Shown here: one piece after another, positions 1 to 6,052 of the stretch | Layout of the letters: each line of letters opens with the position of its first letter | Numbering within the stretch: the first letter of the stretch is position 1 | Assembly: GCA_005889025.1 (NCBI GenBank) | Contig: VBCZ01000377.1 | Location: 1-6,109 of the forward strand | Direction: 5' to 3' | Length of the DNA stretch: 6,109 bases | DNA from: Betaproteobacteria bacterium | GTDB taxonomy: Bacteria > Pseudomonadota > Gammaproteobacteria > Burkholderiales > Casimicrobiaceae | The notes under the pieces: generated by a model | What the model saw: only the letters and a program-made list of their open reading frames with translations | Database searches by the model: none | Told to the model about the DNA's origin: nothing | Program-made: the position numbers and the translations under genes

Positions 1-374
1 AAGGCTTCAGTCTTATTGAATTGATGATAACGGTCGTCGTCGTCGGAATACTCGCGGCGATTGCATTGCCGGCTTACACCAGTCAGCTTCGCAAATCGGC
101 GCGTGCCGAAGCGCAGTCGTTCATGACCACGGCTGCAGGCAACCAGCAGCAGTATCTCCTGAACAGGCGCGCCTACGCATCGTCGCTCGCTGGTCTTGGC
201 GCCACCGTGCCGGCCGATCTCAGCGGCAAGTACACCCTTGCGGTTGCGGCTTCCAGTGGCCCGCCTCCTAGCTTCACGGTGACGGCCACCGCGGTCGGCG
301 ACCAAGCCCGCGATGCGTGCCCGACGCTGGTGATCGATAACGCCGGCAACAGGACTCCCGCGGCGTGCTGGTAA
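1..374 (+). CDS. pilE: PilE-like type IV pilin, 5'-truncated
   Basis: The visible part starts at the prepilin-peptidase (PilD) site: Gly(-1) is codon 3-5, followed by mature FSLIEL with Phe+1 and Glu+5. The leader and start codon lie upstream of the window. A hydrophobic helix follows (mature residues about 1-24, ending ILAAIALPAY), which anchors the subunit in the inner membrane before assembly and packs in the pilus core. The next segment (AEAQSFM..NQQQYLLNRRAYA) is typical of PilE-type pilins of Proteobacteria. The C-terminus has a Cys105-Cys121 pair (mature numbering), the probable disulfide-bonded D-region, ending ACW. The mature length of 122 residues is normal for a minor pilin of this type. 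The gene ends 10 bp before the fimT-like gene, and its TAA stop lies inside that gene's Shine-Dalgarno sequence. In P. aeruginosa pilE is the last gene of the cluster; here it lies upstream of the others. It could be called a generic type IV pilin, but the family is certain. Confidence 0.9.
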   Translation, partial: GFSLIELMITVVVVGILAAIALPAYTSQLRKSARAEAQSFMTTAAGNQQQYLLNRRAYASSLAGLGATVPADLSGKYTLAVAASSGPPPSFTVTATAVGDQARDACPTLVIDNAGNRTPAACW

Positions 375-378
375 GGAG
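373..378 (+). promoter_or_regulatory. Shine-Dalgarno site of the fimT-like gene
   Basis: AAGGAG sits 6 bases before ATG 385 and overlaps the pilE stop codon (372-374). It favours ATG 385 over the in-frame ATG at 406, and it implies that ribosomes finishing pilE could re-initiate on the next gene. Confidence 0.7.
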
Positions 379-384
379 CGGACC

Positions 385-888
385 ATGAACAACCCATACC
401 GTGCAATGTCGAGCATTCCCGCAAGGACTTTTGGCTTCACGCTTGTCGAGCTCGTCACCGTGATCGCCATCATCGCTGTCATCGCGACCATCGCGATGCC
501 GGATCTTTCCAACCTGCTGGTCAACCAGCGCTTGCGCGGCGCAAGCACCGATCTCATGTCGTCGCTGATCCTCGCCCGCAGCGAGGCAATCAAACGCAAC
601 GGTCCGGTCGAAGTCCGACCGGTGAGCGGCGTCAACTGGACGCAGGGTTGGGTCGTGAACGCGACCGTGAGCAACGAACAGCTCGACAAGAAGAATGCAC
701 TGGGTCCGAGCGTCGCTGTCAGTCTGGCGCCCGCATCCATCGTCTATCAACACAACGGAAGGCTGACTTCCACGGCAACGAACAAGGTGCAATTCAGCGA
801 CAACCGCAGCGGCAGCGGCTTGTCTGCCCGCTGCCTTGTCATCGACCCCAGCGGGCTGCCCAAACTGATCCTCGGAGCGTGCGCATGA
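385..888 (+). CDS. fimT: FimT/FimU (GspH-family) minor pseudopilin
   Basis: This 167-residue protein has a type III signal peptide: a 17-residue leader ending in Gly17, then FTLVEL with Glu22 at mature position +5, and a hydrophobic helix to about residue 40. After the helix comes the GspH/FimT pattern: an ILARSEAIKRN-like helix end (about 67-77), a W..GWVV strand near the middle, and a final strand-rich domain. The C-terminus carries Cys150 and Cys166, probably a disulfide. Family members are minor pilins that link the PilVWX-PilY1 priming complex to the pilus shaft. They sit in the inner membrane until assembly, and some FimT proteins bind DNA during natural transformation. The start at 385 has a good AAGGAG ribosome site. 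The stop overlaps the pilV start (ATGA, 885-888), so translation is probably coupled. FimT and FimU cannot be told apart securely from sequence alone, so the symbol is a family-level choice. Confidence 0.85.
   Translation: MNNPYRAMSSIPARTFGFTLVELVTVIAIIAVIATIAMPDLSNLLVNQRLRGASTDLMSSLILARSEAIKRNGPVEVRPVSGVNWTQGWVVNATVSNEQLDKKNALGPSVAVSLAPASIVYQHNGRLTSTATNKVQFSDNRSGSGLSARCLVIDPSGLPKLILGACA
874..877 (+). promoter_or_regulatory. Shine-Dalgarno site of pilV
   Basis: GGAG lies 7 bases before ATG 885. The pilV frame is open far upstream (to 648), but that stretch overlaps fimT and lacks a pilin leader directly before the cleavage site. This site and the ATGA overlap fix the start at 885. Confidence 0.6.
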
Positions 889-1424
889 AAACTCGTCTTC
901 ATAGTCGTGAGTCAGGCTTCACCCTGATCGACATCCTGATTTCGCTGTTCATTCTCGGATTCGGAATGCTGGCGCTGGCGAGAGTGATGGCCCAGTCCTC
1001 CTTGAGCGAGGTCGAGGCGTCGCAGCGCTCGCAAGCGATGACGCTCGCGCAGGACATGGCCGAGCGCATCAACCTCAACCGCAAGAACGCCGCCGCGTAC
1101 GTCGGCAATTACAGCGCCACCTGGGGCCCGGGCGGCGGTGCCGATTGCAGCGGATTGAGCGGCGTCGAGAAGGACGCCTGCGAATGGCAGAACCTTCTCG
1201 CCGGCGGCACCACGCTGGACGTCAGGAGTGCGATCGGCGCGCCCATTGCAGCGCTGGGCTGTGTAGTCAATCCCGTGCCGAATATTTATGTGATCGCGGT
1301 CGCCTGGCAGGGAATGGTGCCGACGACGGGATCCGACAGCGCGTGCGGAGCGAATGCATTCGATCGCGAGGAAAACCGCCGCGTGTTTTCGACCGTCGTG
1401 CAAATTGCGACACTGGGTAAATAG
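885..1424 (+). CDS. pilV: Type IV pilus minor pilin PilV
   Basis: The 179-residue protein has a short 11-residue leader ending in Gly11, cleavage before Phe12, and a hydrophobic helix FTLIDILISLFILGFG continuing to about residue 36. The following amphipathic segment (about 40-68, SEVEASQRSQAMTLAQDMAERI) and the later Cys-x-Trp-Gln block are typical of the PilV family. Four cysteines occur in the globular part (88, 99, 126, 154) and could form two disulfides. PilV is one of the minor pilins that build the PilVWX-PilY1 tip/priming complex with FimU. An oddity is that mature position +5, normally Glu, is Asp16 (codon GAC 930-932). The gene overlaps fimT by 4 bases and ends 5 bases before pilW. 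Length and composition are normal and the gene looks intact. Confidence 0.9.
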   Translation: MKTRLHSRESGFTLIDILISLFILGFGMLALARVMAQSSLSEVEASQRSQAMTLAQDMAERINLNRKNAAAYVGNYSATWGPGGGADCSGLSGVEKDACEWQNLLAGGTTLDVRSAIGAPIAALGCVVNPVPNIYVIAVAWQGMVPTTGSDSACGANAFDREENRRVFSTVVQIATLGK

Positions 1425-1429
1425 CGACC

Positions 1430-2473
1430 ATGTCTTCTGATCTTCGGGTGCCGACGTGCCTGCCCTTTCCACCGATCGGTGCGTCGGCGCCGTGCGGCTG
1501 GGCAAACCGCGAGCACGGCATGACGCTCATCGAGCTGATGGTGGCGATGACGCTGGGCCTGCTGGTGCTCTCCGTGGTGACGGTCATCTTCAGTGGCACG
1601 AGCGGCAATCGTGCCCGCCTCGAGCGCGGAGGTCGGCTTGCGGAAAACGCGGCGTACGCCGTCGAGCTTCTCAGCGACGAGATCCGCATGGCGGGCTTTT
1701 TTTCCGAGACCAACTTTACCGGCGTCACCTGGCAGGTGCCCGATCCCTGCGCGGCGACGCTGATAGCGCAGGGATGGTCGGCGGTCCCTTTCACGGCACC
1801 GGTGCCCATCGCCGGCTACCAGGGGAGCGATGCGGTTCCGAATTGTTTCACCAATCGCAAGGCAGGCACCGCGGTCGTGGTGACCAGGCGCGTCAGCGCC
1901 GACACGACGGCGCCCGCATCGGCGACCGGTGCGTATTTCCTGCAGGCATCGAAGTGCGCCTCCGATCCCGCCGGGTGGTTCTATTCCGGCGACCAGGCCA
2001 TCTTCACCCTGCACAAGCTCGATTGCGCGACCCTCGCCGACATCCGTGAAACCGTCGTGCGCAGCTATTACGTCAGCACCTGCAACGAATGCGGCACCGA
2101 CAATGTTCCGACGCTCAAGCGCGTGGAGCTGGTCGGCACGCAAATGACCGTCACGCCGCTGGTCGAAGGCGTCGAGAATCTGCAGGTCATGTATGGATTC
2201 GACACCGATGGCAATGGCAACGCCGACATTTACCGGGCTGCCTTGAGCGGCGTTGCGGGCGCCCCCGACAACGATTGGTCGAACGTGGTGGCCGCCAAGC
2301 TTTATGTGCTGGCACGCACAACCGATGCCGAACCGGGTTATGTCGACAGCACCAAGACCTTCGATCTCGGGCCGGCTGGCGTGACCCAACCCGCGGGCGA
2401 TGCGTACAAGCGTCTGCTCCTGACGTCGATGGTGCGCCTCAACAATCCCGCCGGCGTACGGGAGACGCCATGA
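1430..2473 (+). CDS. pilW: Type IV pilus minor pilin PilW
   Basis: The 347-residue protein matches the PilW family in size and pattern. It has a leader ending in Gly30, then MTLIELMVAMTLGLLVL with Glu35 at +5, and the characteristic segment RGGRLAENAAYAVELLSDEIRMAGFF (about residues 66-91). The large globular domain follows. Near its end is VENLQVMYGFDTDGNGNADIYR, where residues 258-266 form a DxDxNGxxD calcium-loop-like motif that recurs in this family, then the VVAAKLYVLART strand and a C-terminal TSMVRLNN segment. PilW joins PilV and PilX in the priming complex that recruits PilY1. The 30-residue leader is long for a type III signal and contains two cysteines (10, 22). There is no strong Shine-Dalgarno sequence before ATG 1430, so initiation may depend on coupling to the pilV stop 5 bases upstream. 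GTG 1448 is an alternative start giving a 24-residue leader. The gene overlaps pilX by ATGA. Confidence 0.9.
   Translation: MSSDLRVPTCLPFPPIGASAPCGWANREHGMTLIELMVAMTLGLLVLSVVTVIFSGTSGNRARLERGGRLAENAAYAVELLSDEIRMAGFFSETNFTGVTWQVPDPCAATLIAQGWSAVPFTAPVPIAGYQGSDAVPNCFTNRKAGTAVVVTRRVSADTTAPASATGAYFLQASKCASDPAGWFYSGDQAIFTLHKLDCATLADIRETVVRSYYVSTCNECGTDNVPTLKRVELVGTQMTVTPLVEGVENLQVMYGFDTDGNGNADIYRAALSGVAGAPDNDWSNVVAAKLYVLARTTDAEPGYVDSTKTFDLGPAGVTQPAGDAYKRLLLTSMVRLNNPAGVRETP
2201..2227 (+). other. Calcium-loop-like motif in PilW
   Basis: Codons 258-266 encode D-T-D-G-N-G-N-A-D, matching the DxDx(D/N)GxxD spacing of EF-hand-like and dockerin-like Ca2+ loops. Metal binding is inferred from the pattern only. 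Confidence 0.5.
2460..2464 (+). promoter_or_regulatory. Shine-Dalgarno site of pilX
   Basis: GGGAG lies 5 bases before ATG 2470 and 8 bases before the adjacent in-frame ATG 2473. Both starts are plausible and differ by one Met. The site lies within the last codons of pilW. Confidence 0.5.
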
Positions 2474-3012
2474 TGCAGCCGACCAAATTCCGGCAACGCG
2501 GCGCCACCCTGCTGGTGGTCATGGTGATTCTGATCGCGATGACCTGGTTCGTCATTTCTGGATACCGGCTCAGCAGCCAGCATCTGCAGATCGTCGGCAA
2601 CAGCCAGGCGAGGCAGCAGGCGCTGGCAGCGGCGCAGCGCGCGATCGAGGAAACGATCAGCTCGAATGCCACGCCGATCGAGACCGATATCGACGGAGAT
2701 GGGGTTCCCGATTTCGAAGCGGTGCTCTCGCCCGCGCCTGGATGCTATCGCGTGCGCAACGTGAAGACGTCGGAGCTCGATATCTCGGACGCAGGAGACC
2801 GCGTTTGCCTGCAATCGACGAGCGGCGGCGGAGGCGTGGTCGTGGCGCAGGCGAACCCGCTCCCGACTTCTGCCGGCAATTCACTATGCGCGAAGACCGA
2901 ATGGGACGTGGCGGCGAGGGTCGACGACCGACGCTCCGGCACGTCGCTCACCATTCATCAGGGCGTGGCTATTCGCACCGAAGCGACCAATGCCAGCAAT
3001 TTTTGCAAGTGA
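2470..3012 (+). CDS. pilX: Type IV pilus minor pilin PilX
   Basis: The 180-residue protein begins with the PilX N-terminal pattern: a short basic leader ending RQRG (Gly11), then ATLLVVMVILIAMTWFVISG as the membrane helix (12-31). The next helix, RQQALAAAQRAIEETI, leads into the globular domain. Mature position +5 is Val16 rather than Glu, as in the related GspK pseudopilins, which sit at the very tip of the pseudopilus. Residues 73-81 (D-I-D-G-D-G-V-P-D) form a textbook DxDxDGxxD calcium-loop motif. The C-terminal part (LCAKTEWDVAARVDD, then TIHQGVAIR) is the conserved PilX ending. Cysteines in GCYRV, RVCLQ, LCAKT and the terminal NFCK could form two disulfides. PilX is thought to contact PilY1 directly, which fits its position just before pilY1 (19-bp gap). 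The gene overlaps pilW by 4 bases. It could start at 2473 instead. Confidence 0.88.
   Translation: MMQPTKFRQRGATLLVVMVILIAMTWFVISGYRLSSQHLQIVGNSQARQQALAAAQRAIEETISSNATPIETDIDGDGVPDFEAVLSPAPGCYRVRNVKTSELDISDAGDRVCLQSTSGGGGVVVAQANPLPTSAGNSLCAKTEWDVAARVDDRRSGTSLTIHQGVAIRTEATNASNFCK
2686..2712 (+). other. Calcium-loop motif in PilX
   Basis: Codons 73-81 encode D-I-D-G-D-G-V-P-D. Asp falls at loop positions 1, 3, 5 and 9 and Gly at 6, as in thrombospondin type 3-like and EF-hand-like loops. Calcium binding is inferred from the motif. Confidence 0.55.
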
Positions 3013-3031
3013 CATCGATTAAGGCGGCTCG

Positions 3032-6000
3032 ATGAAACACAACCTTCGGAACATCCTTCAATCCGGCATGCTTGCGACGCTGTGCATGCTGCCGCTCGCC
3101 GTGCACGCCGACGACATCGACATTTTTGCCGGCGCCGTGTCGAGCGAGGTGCCCAACGTGCTCATTATCTGGGACAACTCCGCCAATTGGAGCTCCAACA
3201 TTCCGGTTGCGGATTGCAGTTTCAGCGACGGAACGGGCGGGCCGAAGGCGACCAGTCCGAACAAGGAGCAGGGCACGAAGTTCGCGATCGAAAAATGCGC
3301 GATCTACAACGTGATAGACAAGCTCAGCACCGGGGCGGGCGGAGCGGCGCTCTACAACATCGGGCTGATGCTCTTCAACGAGTCGCCCGCGCAGAACAGC
3401 GGGGGGTATCCCCGCATACAGTTTTTGCCGATGACGTCCGCGAACAAGGCGGTAATGAAAAACGTCGTACGCAACATCACCATCGGTGGCGACAAGGGCA
3501 ACAACGCGGCATTCGCCAAGTCGCTATATGAGGCTTATCTCATGTTCTCGAAAGCTGTCCCCTACCGTGGGACGGCGGGCAGCAAATGGGATTCGACCGC
3601 GGTCGCTGGCGCCAATTACGTCGGTCCGCCGGGCAGCGGCTGCGTCAACCACATCATCTTCCTGGCCAACGGCAGCTCTGGCGAGAACACCGACGGGGAG
3701 GCGCGGGCGCTGCTTCAGGCCGCCGGCGGCAATGTGACGCAGCTTGTCTATCCGAATTCGTATATCAGTAACAGCGATCAGGGCAACTGGGCCGATGAAT
3801 ACACCCGCTTCCTGCGCGGCGTGGATGTGAGCCCGCAAGCCGGCGTGCAGTCGATCATGACGCACGGCATCGCCGTGATCGGTGCGTCGAGCGATAATCT
3901 GTATCCGAATTTCATCCGCGCGATGGCAAAACAGGGCGGCGGCCAGTATTTCGCGGCATCGGATGTCAAGCCGCTGGTCGATGCGCTGATGGATATTTTC
4001 AACAGCATCCAATCGTTCAACAGCGTGTTCGCATCGGCCAGTCTCCCCATCGCAGTCAACGCTCAGGGAAGCTACAAGAACCAGCTGTTTGTCGGCGTCT
4101 TTCGCCCGGACCCGTCGGCCCGTCCGCGATGGGTGGGCAACCTCAAGCAATATCAGATGCTCTATGACTCGGCGACGGATTCCCTCGAGCTGGGCGACAG
4201 CCTGGGTCATTCCGCGCTCAATGCGGCAAACGGGTTTTTCCTTCCCGGCGCCGTGAGCTACTGGACCAAGGCGAGCGCATTCTGGGCGAACAGCCTGTCG
4301 GGCACGCCGCCCAGCGCCTCCGATCTGCCGGACGGCGACGTCGTCGAAAAAGGCGCCAATGCCGAGCTGTTGCGCTCCGCGTACGTCGTCGATCAATCCG
4401 GGCGCAGGGTCTATACCTGCATCGGCTGCGGCAACGGGACTACCCTGTCGGTTGCGGCGACCGAACGCTTCAACAGCGCAAACACAGCCATTACGGCGGC
4501 CATGCTCGGGGCGGCAGACAGCACCGAGCGCGCCGCGCTCATCAACTGGATCGCAGGAACCGACAACGAGGGCGACGAGCTGGGGCCGGGCGGCACGACG
4601 ACCGTCCGTCCCAGCATCCATGGTGATGTCCTCCACTCGCGTCCGGCCGTTGTCAATTACGCCGGAACCATCGGAACGATCGTCTATTACGGTGGCAACG
4701 ACGGCATGCTCCACGCCGTGAATGGCAACCAGACCGGCGCAAGCGCAGGCAATGAGCTATGGACGTTCGTACCGCAGGAGCTTTTCGGGCGCTTCAAACG
4801 GCTTCGCGACGATACGCCTGAAATCCGGGTTCCTACCACGCCGGCAGCTTCGAGCGCGACGCCGCGTGATTATTTTGTCGACGGGCCGCTTACCGTGTAT
4901 CAAAGGCTCGACAACGCGGGTGCGGTCGCGCAGGTCTTGCTGTTCGTGCCGATGCGCCGGGGAGGCCGCTTCCTGTACGCGTTCGACGTGACAGCGCCGA
5001 CTGCGCCGAAATATCTGTGGCGCAAGACGTCGATCGATGTAGCGACGCTCGGCCAGACATGGTCCGAGGCGCGCGTAGCCACGCTCAAGGGATACAGCCA
5101 TCCGGTGCTGATCATGGGTGCCGGTTACGATAACGTTGCCGAGGATGCGAGCCCCGCGGGCGCCACGACCATCGGCAACGCGGTGTTCATGATCGACGCG
5201 CTCGATGGAACGCTGCTTAAGACGCTGGCGACGACGAAGAGCGTCGCGGCTCCGGTCGCGGTCATCGACACGGATTACGACGGCTACGCCGATCGCGCTT
5301 ACGCGGTCGACATGGGCGCCAATGTGTACCGCATCGATTTCGAAAACGCCGCCGGCGTCGGCGATTCCGCCAACTGGACGATCACCCGGATCGCGTCGCT
5401 CGCCGACGGATCGAATACACGCAAATTATTCTACGAACCGGACGTTGTTCTGACGCAGCGCTTTGCAGCGCTGATGATCGGCACCGGCAATCGCGAGCGC
5501 CCCCTGCTCGCAACGACCAATGACCGCTTCTACACCTTGTTCGATTACAAGCCGGGTAAAGGCGCACCGTCAGCGGGGGTGGTGCTCGATGCGAGCCTGC
5601 CGCCCGTGAGCGCGAATTTCACCCTCAACGCCTCGGTGCCGGGTTGCTATTACGCGCTCACGGGCAGCGGAGAAAAGGTCGTTACCGCGTCCGTTTCCAC
5701 CGGCGGCTACACCTACTTCAGCACCAACCAGCCGTCGCCGCCTGCGCCGGGATCCTGCGATTCGAATCTGGGAATAGGTGGTGATCGATATTCCCGCCGA
5801 TGGATCTCAGGCGGCCTCGACTCGCACGGTGCCCTTCATCATCGGCGGATTCAATACGGTGCGCTCGGGCATCGGCGTAGCGCGGGTGCCGGTCGCCGTC
5901 GATCCGACGCGTCGCCGAGTCTACTGGTTTACCAGCAGCGGACCGTAATACATGCCTGGCGGCGTGGCGGCGTTCACGCTGGAACGGGCTTCATCGTTAC

Positions 6001-6052
6001 CAGAGTGACGCCCGAGAGCACCAGAGCCGCACCGGCCAGCTGGATCCAGTGA
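3032..6052 (+). CDS. pilY1: PilY1 tip adhesin, frameshifted near its C-terminus
   Basis: PilY1 is the secreted tip-associated protein of type IV pili, used in adhesion, surface sensing and calcium-controlled retraction. A Sec signal peptide spans residues 1-26 (VHA|DD). A vWA-like domain follows (about 41-335), starting PNVLIIWDNSANWS. Then come the LPIAVN...RPRWVGNLKQY junction (338-374) and the PilY1/PilC beta-propeller from about 525 (RPSIHGDVLHSRP, GGNDGMLHAVNG, ELWTFVP, DYFVDGP, TGNRERP). Residues 746-754 (D-T-D-Y-D-G-Y-A-D) form the known PilY1 calcium loop. Homology stops at SCDSNLGI (908-915). From position 5777 the literal frame gives about 90 Arg-rich residues that look unlike PilY1 and cross the antisense permease gene. 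The genuine PilY1 ending (VPFIIGG...RRVYWF) is in the +1 frame, 5778-5948. The intact gene therefore probably ended at 5948, with sequence lost or misread at 5777. The start has AAGG 7 bases upstream (3021-3024). Family identity is certain; whether the product is functional is not. Confidence 0.85.
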   Translation: MKHNLRNILQSGMLATLCMLPLAVHADDIDIFAGAVSSEVPNVLIIWDNSANWSSNIPVADCSFSDGTGGPKATSPNKEQGTKFAIEKCAIYNVIDKLSTGAGGAALYNIGLMLFNESPAQNSGGYPRIQFLPMTSANKAVMKNVVRNITIGGDKGNNAAFAKSLYEAYLMFSKAVPYRGTAGSKWDSTAVAGANYVGPPGSGCVNHIIFLANGSSGENTDGEARALLQAAGGNVTQLVYPNSYISNSDQGNWADEYTRFLRGVDVSPQAGVQSIMTHGIAVIGASSDNLYPNFIRAMAKQGGGQYFAASDVKPLVDALMDIFNSIQSFNSVFASASLPIAVNAQGSYKNQLFVGVFRPDPSARPRWVGNLKQYQMLYDSATDSLELGDSLGHSALNAANGFFLPGAVSYWTKASAFWANSLSGTPPSASDLPDGDVVEKGANAELLRSAYVVDQSGRRVYTCIGCGNGTTLSVAATERFNSANTAITAAMLGAADSTERAALINWIAGTDNEGDELGPGGTTTVRPSIHGDVLHSRPAVVNYAGTIGTIVYYGGNDGMLHAVNGNQTGASAGNELWTFVPQELFGRFKRLRDDTPEIRVPTTPAASSATPRDYFVDGPLTVYQRLDNAGAVAQVLLFVPMRRGGRFLYAFDVTAPTAPKYLWRKTSIDVATLGQTWSEARVATLKGYSHPVLIMGAGYDNVAEDASPAGATTIGNAVFMIDALDGTLLKTLATTKSVAAPVAVIDTDYDGYADRAYAVDMGANVYRIDFENAAGVGDSANWTITRIASLADGSNTRKLFYEPDVVLTQRFAALMIGTGNRERPLLATTNDRFYTLFDYKPGKGAPSAGVVLDASLPPVSANFTLNASVPGCYYALTGSGEKVVTASVSTGGYTYFSTNQPSPPAPGSCDSNLGIGGDRYSRRWISGGLDSHGALHHRRIQYGALGHRRSAGAGRRRSDASPSLLVYQQRTVIHAWRRGGVHAGTGFIVTRVTPESTRAAPASWIQ
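5267..5293 (+). other. Calcium-binding loop of the PilY1 beta-propeller
   Basis: Codons 746-754 encode D-T-D-Y-D-G-Y-A-D, followed by RAYAVDMGANVYRIDF. This matches the conserved calcium site of PilY1 proteins, studied in P. aeruginosa, where calcium occupancy controls pilus retraction. All acidic ligands (746, 748, 750, 754) are present. Confidence 0.75.
5778..5948 (+). pseudogene. pilY1: Displaced PilY1 C-terminus in the +1 frame
   Basis: Read from GTG 5778, this frame encodes 56 residues: VVIDIPADG, then TVPFIIGGFNT and finally RRRVYWFTSSGP followed by TAA (5946-5948). A VPF.IGG segment followed by a basic R(V/T)YW(Y/F) ending is the usual PilY1 finish. It is offset by +1 relative to the frame that encodes residues 1-915, and a TAG (5775-5777) immediately precedes it in its own frame, so the segment cannot be reached by simple read-through. 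It has no start signal of its own and is best seen as the severed end of pilY1. In most PilY1 homologues I recall, a stretch like ARGYAV...GGGLPPSPVAG lies between SNLG and the VVDI strand. That stretch is absent here, suggesting that about 30-40 codons were lost together with the frame. Confidence 0.75.

Noticed and set aside
33..44. Four GTC repeats in the pilE membrane helix as a microsatellite
   Set aside because: It encodes four valines in a hydrophobic helix, any slippage would stay in frame, and the length is within chance.
648..884. Extension of pilV upstream to 648
   Set aside because: The added 79 codons overlap fimT, encode Arg/Gln-rich shadow sequence and would place the pilin leader internally; the ATGA overlap and GGAG support 885.
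1697..1703. T7 run in pilW as a slippage site
   Set aside because: It encodes Phe-Phe-Ser in a conserved PilW position and the frame is intact on both sides; seven Ts alone is weak evidence.
1286..2389. Long open frame on the - strand opposite pilW (367 codons)
   Set aside because: It is antisense to a clear PilW gene; its product is rich in Arg, His and Ala with no recognisable domain, typical of a shadow frame in GC-rich DNA.
3401..3406. G6 tract in pilY1 as a phase-variation switch, as in Neisseria pilC
   Set aside because: Six Gs encoding Gly-Gly in a GC-rich gene is short, and it lies well past the signal peptide; there is no sign of slippage.
3524..4714. Long open frame on the - strand opposite pilY1 (396 codons)
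   Set aside because: It lies wholly within the pilY1 coding region, shows no family features and has shadow-like composition.
5771..5786. Programmed +1 ribosomal frameshift joining the two parts of pilY1
   Set aside because: There is no recognisable slippery sequence. ATA codons occur elsewhere in these genes, so this one is not a special stall site. Missing conserved sequence between the two parts fits a deletion better.
5949..5973. Bidirectional terminator between pilY1 and the permease gene
   Set aside because: The GGCGGCGTGGCGGCG stretch is repetitive but has no stable inverted repeat or T-run on either strand.
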